From Eutreptiella sp. 'Long Island Sound 2002' (lineage: Eukaryota > Euglenozoa > Euglenophyceae > Eutreptiales > Eutreptiaceae): DNA of 64,000 nucleotides. The translations under genes and the position numbers were made by a program. The DNA lies in assembly GCA_964036045.1 (NCBI GenBank), contig OZ038398.1, positions 27,161,309 through 27,225,308 on the forward strand. The letters are read 5' to 3'. Below the pieces are notes generated by a model that was given only the letters and a program-made list of their open reading frames with translations, did no database searches and had not been told where the DNA came from. Positions 53,475 through 63,935 of the stretch are shown here, piece after piece (the first letter of the stretch is position 1; each line of letters begins with the position of its first letter).

Positions 53475-53740
53475 GGTCCCAGGTCCCAATTTCTGCACCT
53501 ACTAGCCCCTGGTGGCATGCCAAGAATTTTAAGTTTTTTTAGTCTGATGCTTACCAGATGTTCCAAGATCCCAATTTGTGCACCTACCAGCCCCTGGTGG
53601 CATGCCAGGAATCTTAAATTTTTAGTCTCATGCTTACCAGTAGTTCCAGGATCCCCCTTTGTGCACCTACTAGCACCTGCTGACATGCAAGGAATTTTAA
53701 ATTTTTAGTCTGATGCTTACCAGCAGTTCCAGGGTCCCAA
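53475..53740. repeat. Tandem repeat, about 90-bp unit, three copies
   Basis: GTGCACCTACTAGCCCCTGG, then TGGCATGCCAGGAAT and TTAAATTTTTAGTCTGATGC, ending TTCCAGGATCCC, recurs three times. Confidence 0.85.
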
Positions 53741-55800
53741 GCAAGCATTGTGTCTGCAAAAGAAAAGGAATACAGGGACATCCATGCACAGAATTATTTA
53801 ATTTTGACGCACTTTTGCGCACCCTTTTACCGTTTCTAAGGCCTGGCCCTGAAAATTTTTATTTATTTTTTGATTTTTTTTCCGTATAAATACACTTTGC
53901 CCACAGAATCAATATTTCTGCATATCTTTAAAGTTTGGTTGGTAATTTACTAGAAAAGTAACTTACCCTCCCACAGGAATGCTGGCAAATAAAATGTACA
54001 GGAGGGGCGGGGAGAGAATTGGGGAGAGAAAACTGCACAGTGTATGAAGAAAGTGGACAGGTGTGCAACAAAGGGATGAATCAATGGCGAGAGGCTTCAT
54101 ACCCACAGAATTTGACTGTATCCCGTCTACAAATGCTGAACATGTGGCAAAGGCTACTGTACGACAAGCAATTTTCCTAAATTTTGACATGAGTTTATTT
54201 TGGCACAGTGGCTTGAAAATTGTGTGGGAAATTTCGCACAAACTTGAAACACGAAATCTCTCACAACGAAAAATTCCTGTTTCCAAATCCCCCCCCCCCC
54301 CCGGGGAATGCGTTCAAAACATTGTGCCAAATGGACATTTGGTGCAAGTTCATGGGAGGTGGCAGATCAACAAATTTCTCCCTCGCCATTGTCTCCTATG
54401 GAATAACTACAACCCCTTGCTCAACCGAAACCCATCCTTCTAGGACATGAGTCATCATGTCCGACAATCCACAGGGTTTACTTGGTTTGGCCCGACTCTT
54501 CATATTTGGGCGTTTTGGTACCCAAATCTGAGGGCACGCAATTTTCGCTGTTTTTCAAATTGCGCCCAATGTTGACCTTCTCGGCGCTCGGTAAAAATTT
54601 GTTTGGCGTCCAAGTGACCCAAAATGTGAAGTATGGCGCTGTGTGTGACATATGTTTTGGTTTTGGATCAATTTGACATGTTGGCTCCTTGTAATGAATT
54701 TTTCAAGTGAGCCCACGAGGACCGGTGTTGACGACTTGTATGATCCATTATACACCCAGTTGGATCATCCAAGTCAACCAAACGCGTCCGTACCTTGTGG
54801 AGAGCGCGCATATGAAAGCCCCATACTCCTGTCCCTTAAAGGAGCCAACTGAAAACACCACAGATACTGGATATACAAAACCATCTCCACTGATGCAGCC
54901 CACCCTGGGACGACCCACAGCATCTTCTCGTCAAAGCACTCTGGCTCAAGGAGACTGAGGACAAACGCCTGGGAATGTGCCAGTGCAAAAAAAAACCTTT
55001 GGTGGTGTCAGACTATATCCCGCCCTCCCACTCCAGCCTCACTAACATTCTAACGTCATCCCCCATGAGGAACTGGACAGAGCCACATTGTCTCCTTTCC
55101 TTAGCTCCGCCTGGACCCTGTCATCTCGATGGCCACCAGCAGGAAAGACCAGGTGAATGGGAGGGTGGCAGGGCAGGGATGACCAGGGGTACAGGGAGGA
55201 TCAGTGAGGATGCGGGGAGGACAGGGGGGGATGCAGGCAGACCAGGAGGGGAAATGCAAGGAGAATTGCCCCAGTCGGGGGGCTTCCAACAAATCAGGGA
55301 TTCTTCTGGATCGATTCAGGAGGGTCTGAAGGACACAGGGGGGGGGGGTCTCATCCCTCTGTGGAATGTGTCGGCTGAGTGCAATAGATACACAGCGAAA
55401 AGACTGGCGCATATCAGTCAGCAATTTAGGGTGTGGTGCAGCAAAGGCTTGGATGAAAAATACAAGATCTGCAGATCAGACCATTGCTCAAAACAGCCCA
55501 TTGAACAACCGAACACGCCAACACTGTGGACATTGCTTGACTCGCTGGGTCGACATCCGGAAAATCCAACAATCGGGGGGCACAAAGTCTGGGCAAACGA
55601 GGCCTGATTTGGGGGGTTGTTTTTTGCCCTCCTTCCCTACCCCACCCCGGCAACAAAGCCCTACGACTCCCGGAAAAGGCATTTCTCACTGCTGCAGCCC
55701 ACCCAATCCCTGCCCCTCTAAAACAGACCTGTTCACAGGCGCACTGCGAACACTCGGCGGCGCACGCAGGCGCAGCAGCACAGCCGCTCCGGCGCCTTCA
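53741..55800. other. AT-richer intergenic sequence with unassigned coding-like frames
   Basis: Plus-strand frames at 54063-54443 (GFIPTEFDCIPSTNAEHVAK), 54690-54852 (DDLYDPLYTQLDHPSQPNAS) and 55340-55607 (NVSAECNRYTAKRLAHISQQ, WTLLDSLGRHPENPTIGGHK) look protein-like but match no family I know and do not join in one frame. A C run of 16 lies at 54287-54302. Confidence 0.25.
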
Positions 55801-56217
55801 AGGTGCAGCCACCAGTCTCCGAACGCAAGGCTGGTGCATGTGGGCGAGCTGCCGTTGACTGACAACCAAAAATGCAGCCCACTGAGAAATGTGTGAAATG
55901 TTGGGGGGATATGATGGAGAGACTTGGGGGTCAGATTGGTGCTGCTGGAAACAGCCATGGCGAGCAGACGTGTACACCCGGGGGTCCCTAAGGGCCGTCA
56001 GAAGAAAAAAAGCCTCCTCAAGTGTGCGCCAAATTTTTGGAGTGGTGGATTCTGAAATGGGCACCGAGGGCCACCTATTCCACAACCAGTGTGGATCTGG
56101 GCGAAGAAAGCACAGAACATGGTGACAACGGAACCTGTCGACAGCTGTTGAAAGACACACCAAATGAATGAGCTGAACGGTGTCTTGGTAGGTGGGAGAA
56201 AAAATACTCATTTTCAT
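55798..56217 (-). CDS. Hypothetical open frame, unassigned
   Basis: The minus-strand frame of 139 codons contains LIHLVCLSTAVDRFRCHHVL and SESTTPKIWRTLEEAFFLLT. It lies downstream of the secreted-protein candidate at 56413-56778 on the same strand and could be its next exon (acceptor ACACCGTTCAG at about 56186), but the phase was not confirmed. No family was recognised. Confidence 0.25.
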   Translation of the reverse strand: MKMSIFSPTYQDTVQLIHLVCLSTAVDRFRCHHVLCFLRPDPHWLWNRWPSVPISESTTPKIWRTLEEAFFLLTALRDPRVYTSARHGCFQQHQSDPQVSPSYPPNISHISQWAAFLVVSQRQLAHMHQPCVRRLVAAP

Positions 56218-56412
56218 TCTTCACTCTTCATCATTTCTTTGTAAAACACTGTAAACACTGTCATGTAAAATAGACCTGGCATCCGTTGGTACTGTCGGAA
56301 CCCAACGGTACAAGGGGCCAACGGCAGTTAGCGGGGAACAGAGAGCAGCTTGGGGGCCACTGAGGCAAGCTTTTCGGCAGCCAGAAGGTAAGTGACAGCT
56401 GCTAAAAGGTGA

Positions 56413-56778
56413 CTAGGACCGGTCGTCAACCAAACCAAAATGAGGGAACAGCTTCTCCTTCACGGCCACAATGCCCCTTCCGGGGAGGGCAGGGGACCAT
56501 CCGCCTGGAGTAGCAGTACAATACAACAACACATACCTTGATGGGTCATTCCAAGGGGCTGGCTTCCTCGGTGCAGCCAAAGCTGCCTCTTCCTCTGCAG
56601 GCAAGATCATACCCTGCCATGCAGGTAAGGCAGCCTCGAGCTGTGCAGGCAGGGCGCGCGGCAGCGCCCAATCCCACTGCATACCGCGCTGACAATGTGT
56701 CACATCGCTAGAGCACATGCACAGCACGCCCAGCAATAGTAGCCACATCAGCGGATCCCAACACTGCGTGGGATACAC
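56413..56778 (-). CDS. Small putative secreted protein
   Basis: The minus-strand frame starts near MWLLLLGVLCMCSSDVTHC, a good signal peptide (hydrophobic core, small residues before the likely cut). It is followed by alanine/proline-rich sequence with a short internal repeat (LPAQLEAALPAWQGMILPAE). It stops after PHFGLVDDRS. A strong donor, TCAAG|GTATGTG, lies inside at about 56536, so the true exon may end there in phase 2. No family was recognised. Confidence 0.35.
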   Translation of the reverse strand: MYPTQCWDPLMWLLLLGVLCMCSSDVTHCQRGMQWDWALPRALPAQLEAALPAWQGMILPAEEEAALAAPRKPAPWNDPSRYVLLYCTATPGGWSPALPGRGIVAVKEKLFPHFGLVDDRS

Positions 56779-57001
56779 AAAAGTGCATATGGCCTAGACC
56801 ATTATGCTAAGGTCTGCGACAACAAGAAGCGGTGGGACACGACAGCGTCTCCTTGGTAATGCCCCCAGCAATTTTGCAATTCAAGGGCTGCAACATTGTA
56901 GCCGGTGATGGCCTTTTTTGGCCAAACGGTTTCACGTTATCCCACATTTGCCCCACATTTCCCCGCAATTTTGGAATTCCCCCTCCCCAGTCCCTTTTGC
57001 A

Positions 57002-57027
57002 ACACACACACACACACACACACACAC
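57002..57027. repeat. (CA)n microsatellite
   Basis: About 13 CA dinucleotides. Confidence 0.95.
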
Positions 57028-57544
57028 TTCGTGAGGGAAACAATGAACCAACGACCGACTAACCCAGTGTGGACGGCGCGTGGCACAGCAGGGTGCAAGT
57101 CACAGGCACAAGTCTCCGGACACCTCGTCAGGCCATTCAAAACAAAGGCGTGTTTGAGGCTGGACGCCTTTCTGCGATAGAGTACCGAGCAGTCCCAAGT
57201 GGAGTGTCGCGGGAACAATGAGATGGGTGAGATGTGAAACTGATGTCCTTTAACCCTGAACTCGTCAGGACTAACGGTTGCTCTATCGTTGCGCAATACA
57301 CACATGCGCGTGCGCCGCTGCACACAGTGAGCGCTCTAGAAGCGCCAGCGAAACACTTGCATGAATGTCCCTCACATTAGTAGCGTGGAGCCAATGGTGA
57401 TAAAACCAGCCCAGCGCACAACGGTCGAGCATGAGGGAGCACAACAGGGAGAGAGCGAGAGGATACATGGACAAAGAAACCCTGAACCCGTATGCCTAGC
57501 GCGCTTATCAAGAGTGGAGCAATGACTATAACGAGACTGAGCAC

Positions 57545-57814
57545 CTACAGTTCAAGTAGTTGTTCTACGGCACTGCAGCATGGGACTTCCAAGCCTTTTT
57601 CAAAAAACTCTAACAGCACGAAAGCTGCAGCTGTAGTCATGGCATGCAATAGCAGCTCCTGAAAAAGACCTAATTGTGTCACAATGTCATGTATGCTATC
57701 AGGCCAAAGACCGTGGAGGTGTTCCCTTGTGCAATGACCATACAACACTTGCCTGTGCCTGCATGGAAGGCTGCACCAGCCGTGAAGAACATGCAGTGAC
57801 CATCCGACAAGCAA
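57545..57814 (-). CDS. Hypothetical open frame, 89 codons
   Basis: Leucine-rich and histidine-rich; contains DIVTQLGLFQELLLHAMTTA and FEKGLEVPCCSAVEQLLEL before the stop. It is protein-like without a family match. Neighbouring sequence at 57820-58090 shows nothing recognisable. Confidence 0.25.
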   Translation of the reverse strand: MLVGWSLHVLHGWCSLPCRHRQVLYGHCTREHLHGLWPDSIHDIVTQLGLFQELLLHAMTTAAAFVLLEFFEKGLEVPCCSAVEQLLEL

Positions 57815-58086
57815 GAAGAATTATGCTTCGGAAACCCACTACCCGACTATGAAAGGCAGCAACTGATACTATTGTACTTCCGCAGAATTATCCTCACTAC
57901 AGGGTGGTTCTCCATGGGGATGCCACACACCAGCACGGTAAAACTGATCCTGCAGTGCAAACCTCTCACCGATTCCTCACCACATGTCCCAGTGGAGGCT
58001 ACAAAGTGGTCATGTGTTGCATGACATCCGCCTCTTTGTCTTTCGTTTTCCTTTTTTGCTTTTGTTTGGCTAAATGAACCTTGCCT

Positions 58087-58777
58087 TCAATGCGGCACGT
58101 TCCACCAAGATGTTTGTCCACAACACTCTTTGTTTGGTGAGCCACAGGCCTTCAACATACCACCCTTGTCCAAGCATGAGGGCGATGTGCTACCAATTTT
58201 GCCAACCATGCTTTTTTTTGCCGTCACAGTGGCAATGAGATAGCTATGTGCGCCTATTCCACAGCTGTGGTCAATTGAAATCCACTGTGGAGGCTCGGTA
58301 TGAGCACTACAGCATAAAGATGAAGTTGTTGAAATGGAAACGCCACAAAAATGGGTTGTTTGCAAGTTCTGCCATTCCTTAACAGGTTTTTATGAAAATT
58401 GCGCCGTGTGTGAGGCCACATTGTGCAATACTTGGCTCCAGCACGACCTATGCCCAACCACGCTTCCAATTCCTTCAGGATGGGGCGAATTGGTGCCACA
58501 ACCGTCCGTTTCAAACCCAGTGTTAAATCATTCGTCAGAAAAGACAGGGGAATGGCACCTGATAGACTGCCACAAGCAAAAGGTATTGGTCACGGAGTGG
58601 ATAAAAGCAACGCACAACTATGATGCATCATGCATATTTTCTTTGTTGACTTTAAAGAACCAGCAAAATCAAGAGGGGGGGGGGGATTCAAATGATTCCC
58701 TCCTCCACCTCCTCATCATCTTGCCCATCTGCTTCGAGGCCCTCTTTGTGAAAGACAGGGCACACACAGGGCAATAA
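58087..58777. other. Coding-like frames on both strands, one with a cysteine cluster
   Basis: The plus strand, 58334-58777, begins METPQKWVVCKFCHSLTGFY and continues ENCAVCEATLC, a C-x2-C then C-x2-C-x4-C arrangement like a small zinc-binding module (similar clusters end piggyBac transposases, but no DDE motif is visible upstream). The minus strand, 58365-58087, is also open. A G run of 13 at 58676 interrupts the plus frame. Confidence 0.3.
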
Positions 58778-59126
58778 TCCTCTCACAGTGTGCATGTGCG
58801 CGGAGGTGGCCTTTGGAAGCCAATCCCTTTTTGGGACTGCAAGATGCCAGGCAGATGAAACCTGCAGCCTGCCAATTTTCGTTTTGGAAGCGGCGAGCAG
58901 TCATCTACCCAATATACAAGTAAAGCAAAAATTACCAAAGGTCAAAATTAGCAAAAGGTGCCCATTTTTTGGTTAATTTTTTTTGGTAATATTTTGGTAC
59001 TGTAGCAAAGGGGACGCCATCCTTCCCTGCCACGATGCAACACAAAGCAACGGGAAACCCATGTGAACTAAACGGCTAGTACTACTTCACTAAACGGCTA
59101 GTACAACGGAGGCCGGCAGCATGTGT

Positions 59127-59241
59127 CTGTGACTGTGACTGTGACTGTGACTGTGACTGTGACTGTGACTGTGACTGTGACTGTGACTGTGACTGTGACT
59201 GTGACTGTGACTGTGACTGTGACTGTGACTGTGACTGTGAC
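59127..59241. repeat. (GTGACT)n hexanucleotide repeat, about 19 copies
   Basis: Perfect except at its edges. It yields VTVTVT or SHSHSH frames, which I reject as genes. Confidence 0.95.
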
Positions 59242-59676
59242 AGAATCCTTTTGCGACCTCATTTTTGGGTGTGAAAATAATCACCTTTTTTTTGGAAATA
59301 CTTCAGCCACCCATAAACTGTGTGGTACCCCAACTTGTGCACCCTCTCATCACCCCTTTGATGTCGCTACAAAGCCCCAGCAACACCATGTTGCCTTGCC
59401 CAATCAGTAATTGTTTTGATGTACTCATCTTTCCAATTGTGCCGGGGAGGTGACAAACCAAGTCTCGCCAAGTACGCATCCACCACCACAGTGGTGGATG
59501 TGTTGGAACAACATGCCCATCCATGACAAAAGCAGAACGCACAAGAAACAGGGGCCTGCAGGGGAACAAATGATAAAGATCTTGGGGCCCAGGAATCGGG
59601 GGGAAACACAATTACCAAAACAACCTTAATTTTTTGTTAATTTTTTTGGGTAACATTTGCCTTTGGTAATTTTTTC

Positions 59677-60156
59677 TTGGACTGTAGTGTAAATTTAGCC
59701 CGTCTAACGCATGACTGCCAGACGGAAGTGGAGTGTGCATGTGGTGCAGCACCCGCCCCTAGGACTGGCCCAGACACAGCCACAGCCACAGCCAAGTGGC
59801 AAAGTGGGCAGCCTATTCATCGCAAGGCGGAGCACTTCACCTTTACCATTAGTGATCAGAACAATGCGAGTGGCACTTTGGATGTGATGCCAAAGCCATG
59901 CCTGGAGCTGGTGTGCCGAGGCATTGACCACTGTAGCATGCGAAGCATCACAAGCAAACGACGCAGATTCCTGCATCTTTCTAATGGGGATGCGGTGGAA
60001 GGCATGACGGTCATCATGCTATGTCTTTGTGGTCCAGGTGACCTCAGTGCGACTCATCTCAGTGCCACACACCTTACTGCATCTTCATGCCACTCACCTC
60101 CGTGTCAGTCATCACACCACTCAACTCATTGCGTCTTAGTGCCAGTCACTCCATAA
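59677..60156 (+). CDS. Hypothetical open frame, 159 codons
   Basis: Plus-strand frame with CQTEVECACGAAPAPRTGPD, HFTFTISDQNNASGTLDVMP and SITSKRRRFLHLSNGDAVEG. The last 40 codons run into the degenerate CTCAGTGCCACTCAC array, so a real exon would probably end before about 60040. No family was recognised. Confidence 0.25.
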   Translation: MDCSVNLARLTHDCQTEVECACGAAPAPRTGPDTATATAKWQSGQPIHRKAEHFTFTISDQNNASGTLDVMPKPCLELVCRGIDHCSMRSITSKRRRFLHLSNGDAVEGMTVIMLCLCGPGDLSATHLSATHLTASSCHSPPCQSSHHSTHCVLVPVTP

Positions 60157-60315
60157 CAGCGGCTCACCTACCTCACTGCCACTGACCTCAGTGCGTCTGA
60201 GTGCCGCTCACCTAAACGCCAATCATCTCAGTGCCACTCAACTCAGCATGTCTGCATATTCCAGTGCCGTTCACCTCAATGCCACTACCTCAGTGCCGCG
60301 CAACGCCACCCAACT
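60040..60315. repeat. Degenerate short repeat, CTCAGTGCCACTCAC type
   Basis: The words CTCAGTGCC, CACTCACCT and GCGTCT recur every 12-25 bases with heavy variation. No coding potential. Confidence 0.6.
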
Positions 60316-60610
60316 CACCTCTCAGATCCTGAATATCAAGCGATGATGCTAAGAAGCATTCATTCAGAAAAGCAGACAATGCTGCGCCCTCCTCAAAACA
60401 TACTACACGCCACAATTGATGCAAAATCAGAACTTGACGATCGCCACACACCCCTTTGACCAATACGGATGGCTGACAATACAATCACACCAAACCCACC
60501 ACCGGAGATATCCTCAAGATCATATCCCATGCCGACCCAATGCTGAATGGGGCTTCCGTTGAAATTTCCGCTTAAGTGTGAGATCGCCTAAACCTGTGCC
60601 TACCTTCTTT

Positions 60611-60895
60611 CAGAGCCACTGCTTTCTTCCCGAGCATTGCCTTCTGGTTGAGCAGTACAAATACTATCGAAGGTTTTGAAATCCAAGCAGCCCCCCTTGC
60701 AGAGTTTGACCAAACGCTCCCTATATTTGTGCGTTGTCAATAAGTTTGTAGGTTGTTCCTGTGCCCTTTTACTTTGTAGAGGACATGTTGCCCCACCAGT
60801 TGGCCCCAATGTAGCCCGCATTGTTACAAAGAGGGGCTGGATCCCTGCATTCCACATAAAATTGTGTAGAGAACAAAACTTTCCGCACATCTGAT
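60611..60895 (-). CDS. Candidate internal exon, unassigned protein
   Basis: On the minus strand the sequence is bounded by an acceptor (TGTGATTGCGATCAG|) and a donor (GAAAGAAG|GTAGGC, phase 2). It encodes MCGKFCSLHNFMWNAGIQPL, LLTTHKYRERLVKLCKGGCL and STICTAQPEGNAREES-like sequence. Cysteines and basic residues are regularly spaced. No companion exons were confirmed and no family was recognised. Confidence 0.3.
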
Positions 60896-61118
60896 CGCAA
60901 TCACACAATCAATTCTTACCACAATTGTTTCTTCCAAATGACTCAACGCAGCGGGGCCCACTAGACAATGGAACTATGTGTGACAGAGAACAAAGAAAAC
61001 AATCCCCATCCCAGGCAAAGACTCAGCTGTGTTCAGACCACCATGGGTTGCCTGAGAAGACAGGATTTTCGGGTGAACCCGCAGACCCCGAGGAGGGCAT
61101 GGCCACGTTCGGGCCAGG

Positions 61119-61643
61119 ATGTTGTGGCAATGGGAGTACATAGAAACCCATGGGTCCCAGATAGAGCCCATTAGGGCCCCCTTATTGGCATCTATGGGCC
61201 CCGTTGTTAAGTCAGCACTCGCGCCCAATGACACTAGGGCCAATTTTGACCACACTGTTTACCCACCCCAACCTGTGGGGAAGGTTCCAGCAAACTCTAA
61301 ATGCCCTGCCCTGGCCAAAATCCACACCAGCACAAAAGATTCCTTGCAAGCAGCAAACATCGTCAACCTGTTTTTCAACGTCCTTGTGCACAGCAATCCC
61401 AACATCAACCGCGCTGGACATAAAACCAATTCGGGTGCCCTTGACATGGAGTCCGGCAGTTGGAAGGCAACCGGCGTTGACGGTTGGAAGGACGGTTGGA
61501 AGGAAACTTGGGCAGTCCTCAGGGTGGTCTTTAACAAAATGGTGTTTGACAAAAAAAACCTGTCCTTAAAGACCGCCCTGCCCATGGCCTGGCGCAGCAA
61601 TATGAGTTCCACAGTGCCTCATGAGCGCATGCCGCCTGATTGA
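61119..61643 (+). CDS. Hypothetical open frame, 174 codons
   Basis: A plus-strand frame of ordinary composition: HTSTKDSLQAANIVNLFFNV, GVDGWKDGWKETWAVLRVVF and NLSLKTALPMAWRSNM. It ends about 90 bp before the hAT-like element. No motif or family was recognised; a transposon-encoded fragment is possible. Confidence 0.25.
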   Translation: MLWQWEYIETHGSQIEPIRAPLLASMGPVVKSALAPNDTRANFDHTVYPPQPVGKVPANSKCPALAKIHTSTKDSLQAANIVNLFFNVLVHSNPNINRAGHKTNSGALDMESGSWKATGVDGWKDGWKETWAVLRVVFNKMVFDKKNLSLKTALPMAWRSNMSSTVPHERMPPD

Positions 61644-61734
61644 CTAACTTCCGGGTACGCACGCTTACACATCTGCGATTGACCCCGATTGCAAGAAAGT
61701 GAATCTCCAATGCATCAGCCGCGCCTCTTCCAGC

Positions 61735-61969
61735 CAGGGGTTGCCGTAAGAGAAAAAAAAAAAAAAACTCGGAGTGTCCAATACGCCCTATGATGGCGGC
61801 CGGTGGGTAACTGATGGCGGTCGGTGGGTAACCGATGGCGGTTGGTGGGCAACCGATGGCGGTTGGTGGGCAACCGATGGCGGTTGGTGGGTAGCCACCA
61901 AACATCAGAGAGTGGTTGCCTTAGTAAAAAATTAAAAAAAAACTCTGAGCGTCCTAATGGCAACCCCTG
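61735..61969. mobile_element. hAT-like MITE carrying an internal 21-bp minisatellite
   Basis: The ends CAGGGGTTGCC (61735) and GGCAACCCCTG (to 61969) are exact inverted repeats. The flanking 8-mers CTTCCAGC and ATTCCAGC match at seven of eight positions, the target-site length typical of hAT elements. Inside, GATGGCGGTTGGTGGGTAAC-type 21-bp units repeat five times (about 61793-61903), and an A-rich ACTCTGAGCGTCC block occurs on each side. It encodes no protein. Confidence 0.75.
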
Positions 61970-63679
61970 ATTCCAGCGGTGACTGTCAGATGGTGGGGGC
62001 TGCGGAGAAGGGACTACCTTGGGCAGCGGGCAACTGATGGCTCGAAGATGTGCGACTGACAGCACCCCAACCATCCCGGAGTGGGCACAAAGAGCCCGCA
62101 GCAGCAAGCGAAATGGCTGGGGCGAGGCGAGCTCAAGACAGGACTGGGGCTCCCGAGAGGAGAATCTCCAGAAAGGCCCAAGGCGCGGGAAAGTAAATCT
62201 GCCCCAACTACTCTTCAATGCTCCCGACCCCTGCCACCACAAACACACACTTACCAACTGTTGTGGTACTCATAGCCGGTCAATTGCAGCCGCATCCCAA
62301 GACGATACAGGTCAGGTAGCCGGGAATGCAATTGTCAGCATTCAACTGAAGATTTTCTGGCAACAACAGGCTTCCCGACCCCCTTCCACGAGCCCATCGC
62401 TGCAAATCTTTTTTCGAGCCCCCCTATCCCTATGCCCTATGCCTGATGTTTTCTGGCACAATTCATTCGGTGCTTCACTATGCAGCGCTGGCTGCGATGC
62501 TCCTGAAGCCGTGTGCACTCGTGCAGATAAACATGCGTTCTAGGCTGCCAAGTTGGAGGCAGCTCGCGATGCCGATGAATGCGTTGTAGGAGAGCGCTGC
62601 ATGCTCCCTCAAAGCACTCCGTCCGGCTGCTTGTCCACGTTTCGTGGCGTTTATAAAACACTAATATGCAGTCACGCTGTGGCGTTGGTCAGGGTGATGA
62701 AAGAATCAGTGAGAGCTGAGGCACAAAGGCCAGAGAAGGGATAGGGAGGCGGTTGCTGTGCTGTCCCGGCCCCACGGGCTGGGATGCTGTCGCAGCCCAG
62801 CAGGACTGGAGTCGACACCGCCGTTGGGGCTGCGCCCAGGTGATCGTTTGCACAAGATGACCTCCGAAATGCATGTGGAGCCACTGTCAGTGTCCGAAAT
62901 GAAGAATTCCGGGATTCGCGAAAGAATTGTGACATCCACATGGTCTTGTGCAGACTTGCCACAGGCGTCTGCCAGCTCAGACGTGATCAGAGGGATCAGC
63001 GTCCTACTGAGCCAGATGCTGGACGCAGTGCGTTCCTACTGAGTTATGGTGGTGCAACGGGGCGGGTATTACTGAGTCGCCTTTGATACGGGGCGGATTG
63101 CGACTGAGAACCAGTTTCCCTGCCAGACGCGAGTGGCATGTCTGGTCCTGTAGTACACCCACCTTTTTGTAACACAACTGCCAATCTGTTTCCGGTCAGA
63201 AGCTTCAAAGGGATCGCCGGCTTCCGACAAACGGAGGACCATGGGCTAGACTCCCTCGTGCCCCACGTATATGCCTCGACGAGTGGCTCTTTCATTCCCC
63301 CGTTTGGCCGTTCTTCCGTTCTTGAAACATAGTGGCTTCGCCAGCCTGCCCTGCCTGGCTGCCGATGACTGCCAGCGACGCGTGATCCCTGTGAAATCCG
63401 GGCTGACTGCGTCGTTCAGTACGTTTATTAGTTATAAAAAAAAAACTGGATCGTGCGGCTGAACGACAGAACGTGGTGGTCCTCTTCCTTGCAGGCCCAC
63501 CGATGGCGGTTGAGGTTGGCCGGCGGCTGTCGGAGGTTGGCCAGCGGTATTTGCAGCCCACATTTTGGTGACAAAGATGATAATCACCATTTTTTGCGCA
63601 CCGCAAAACCTCCCGCCACCAGTCAACGCTTGCGTCGATCCCAGTGCGATGCCGTTTGGGGCCTGACTTGGTCCACTTG
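61970..63679. other. Intergenic or intronic sequence, weak coding-like frames
   Basis: At 62706-62960 both strands are open; the minus strand reads MDVTILSRIPEFFISDTDSG and the plus strand MTSEMHVEPLSVSEMKNSGI. At 62019-62543 a 174-codon plus frame is open. I cannot choose a strand or family. A block at 63498-63550 resembles the GATGGCGGTTGG unit of the hAT-like element. Confidence 0.25.
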
Positions 63680-63935
63680 CTACCGCCACCGTTTCCACGC
63701 GGCATTGTAGGTCTTGTGGGGCACCAGGTCCGGATGCGGCAGAAGACTGTGGTTGTATCGGCACGGGGGGTTGGTGCCCAGTTGGAGACACTGCCTGAGC
63801 GCTGGGTCCCATTTCACGAAGGACAGCGGGAGGCTGGGGTCATTGAAGGGATTGGCATACAGGACGTTGGGCTGTGGTGTGCACACCATCTTCCCTTGAT
63901 TGATGGCGCAGGTCTGGTTCCAGTAACTGCAGGTG
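63680..63935 (-). CDS. Candidate terminal exon of a Cys-containing, probably extracellular protein
   Basis: The minus strand reads CSYWNQTCAINQGKMVCTPQ, then ANPFNDPSLPLSFVKWDPAL and LGTNPPCRYNHSLLPHPDLV, ending KRWR and TAG at 63682-63680. Five or more cysteines and two N-glycosylation sequons (NQT, NHS) point to a secreted or surface protein. The exon could start behind the acceptor CCCCTGCACCTGCAG near 63930, and a GGCG|GTAGCA donor overlaps the stop, so the end is uncertain. Upstream exons lie beyond the right edge. Confidence 0.4.

Noticed and set aside
58334-58777. A piggyBac transposase end
   Set aside because: A C-x2-C cysteine cluster is present, but no catalytic aspartates or other piggyBac motifs are visible upstream, so the family is not claimed.
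59123-59284. VTVTVT and SHSHSH proteins
   Set aside because: They are translations of the GTGACT hexanucleotide repeat.
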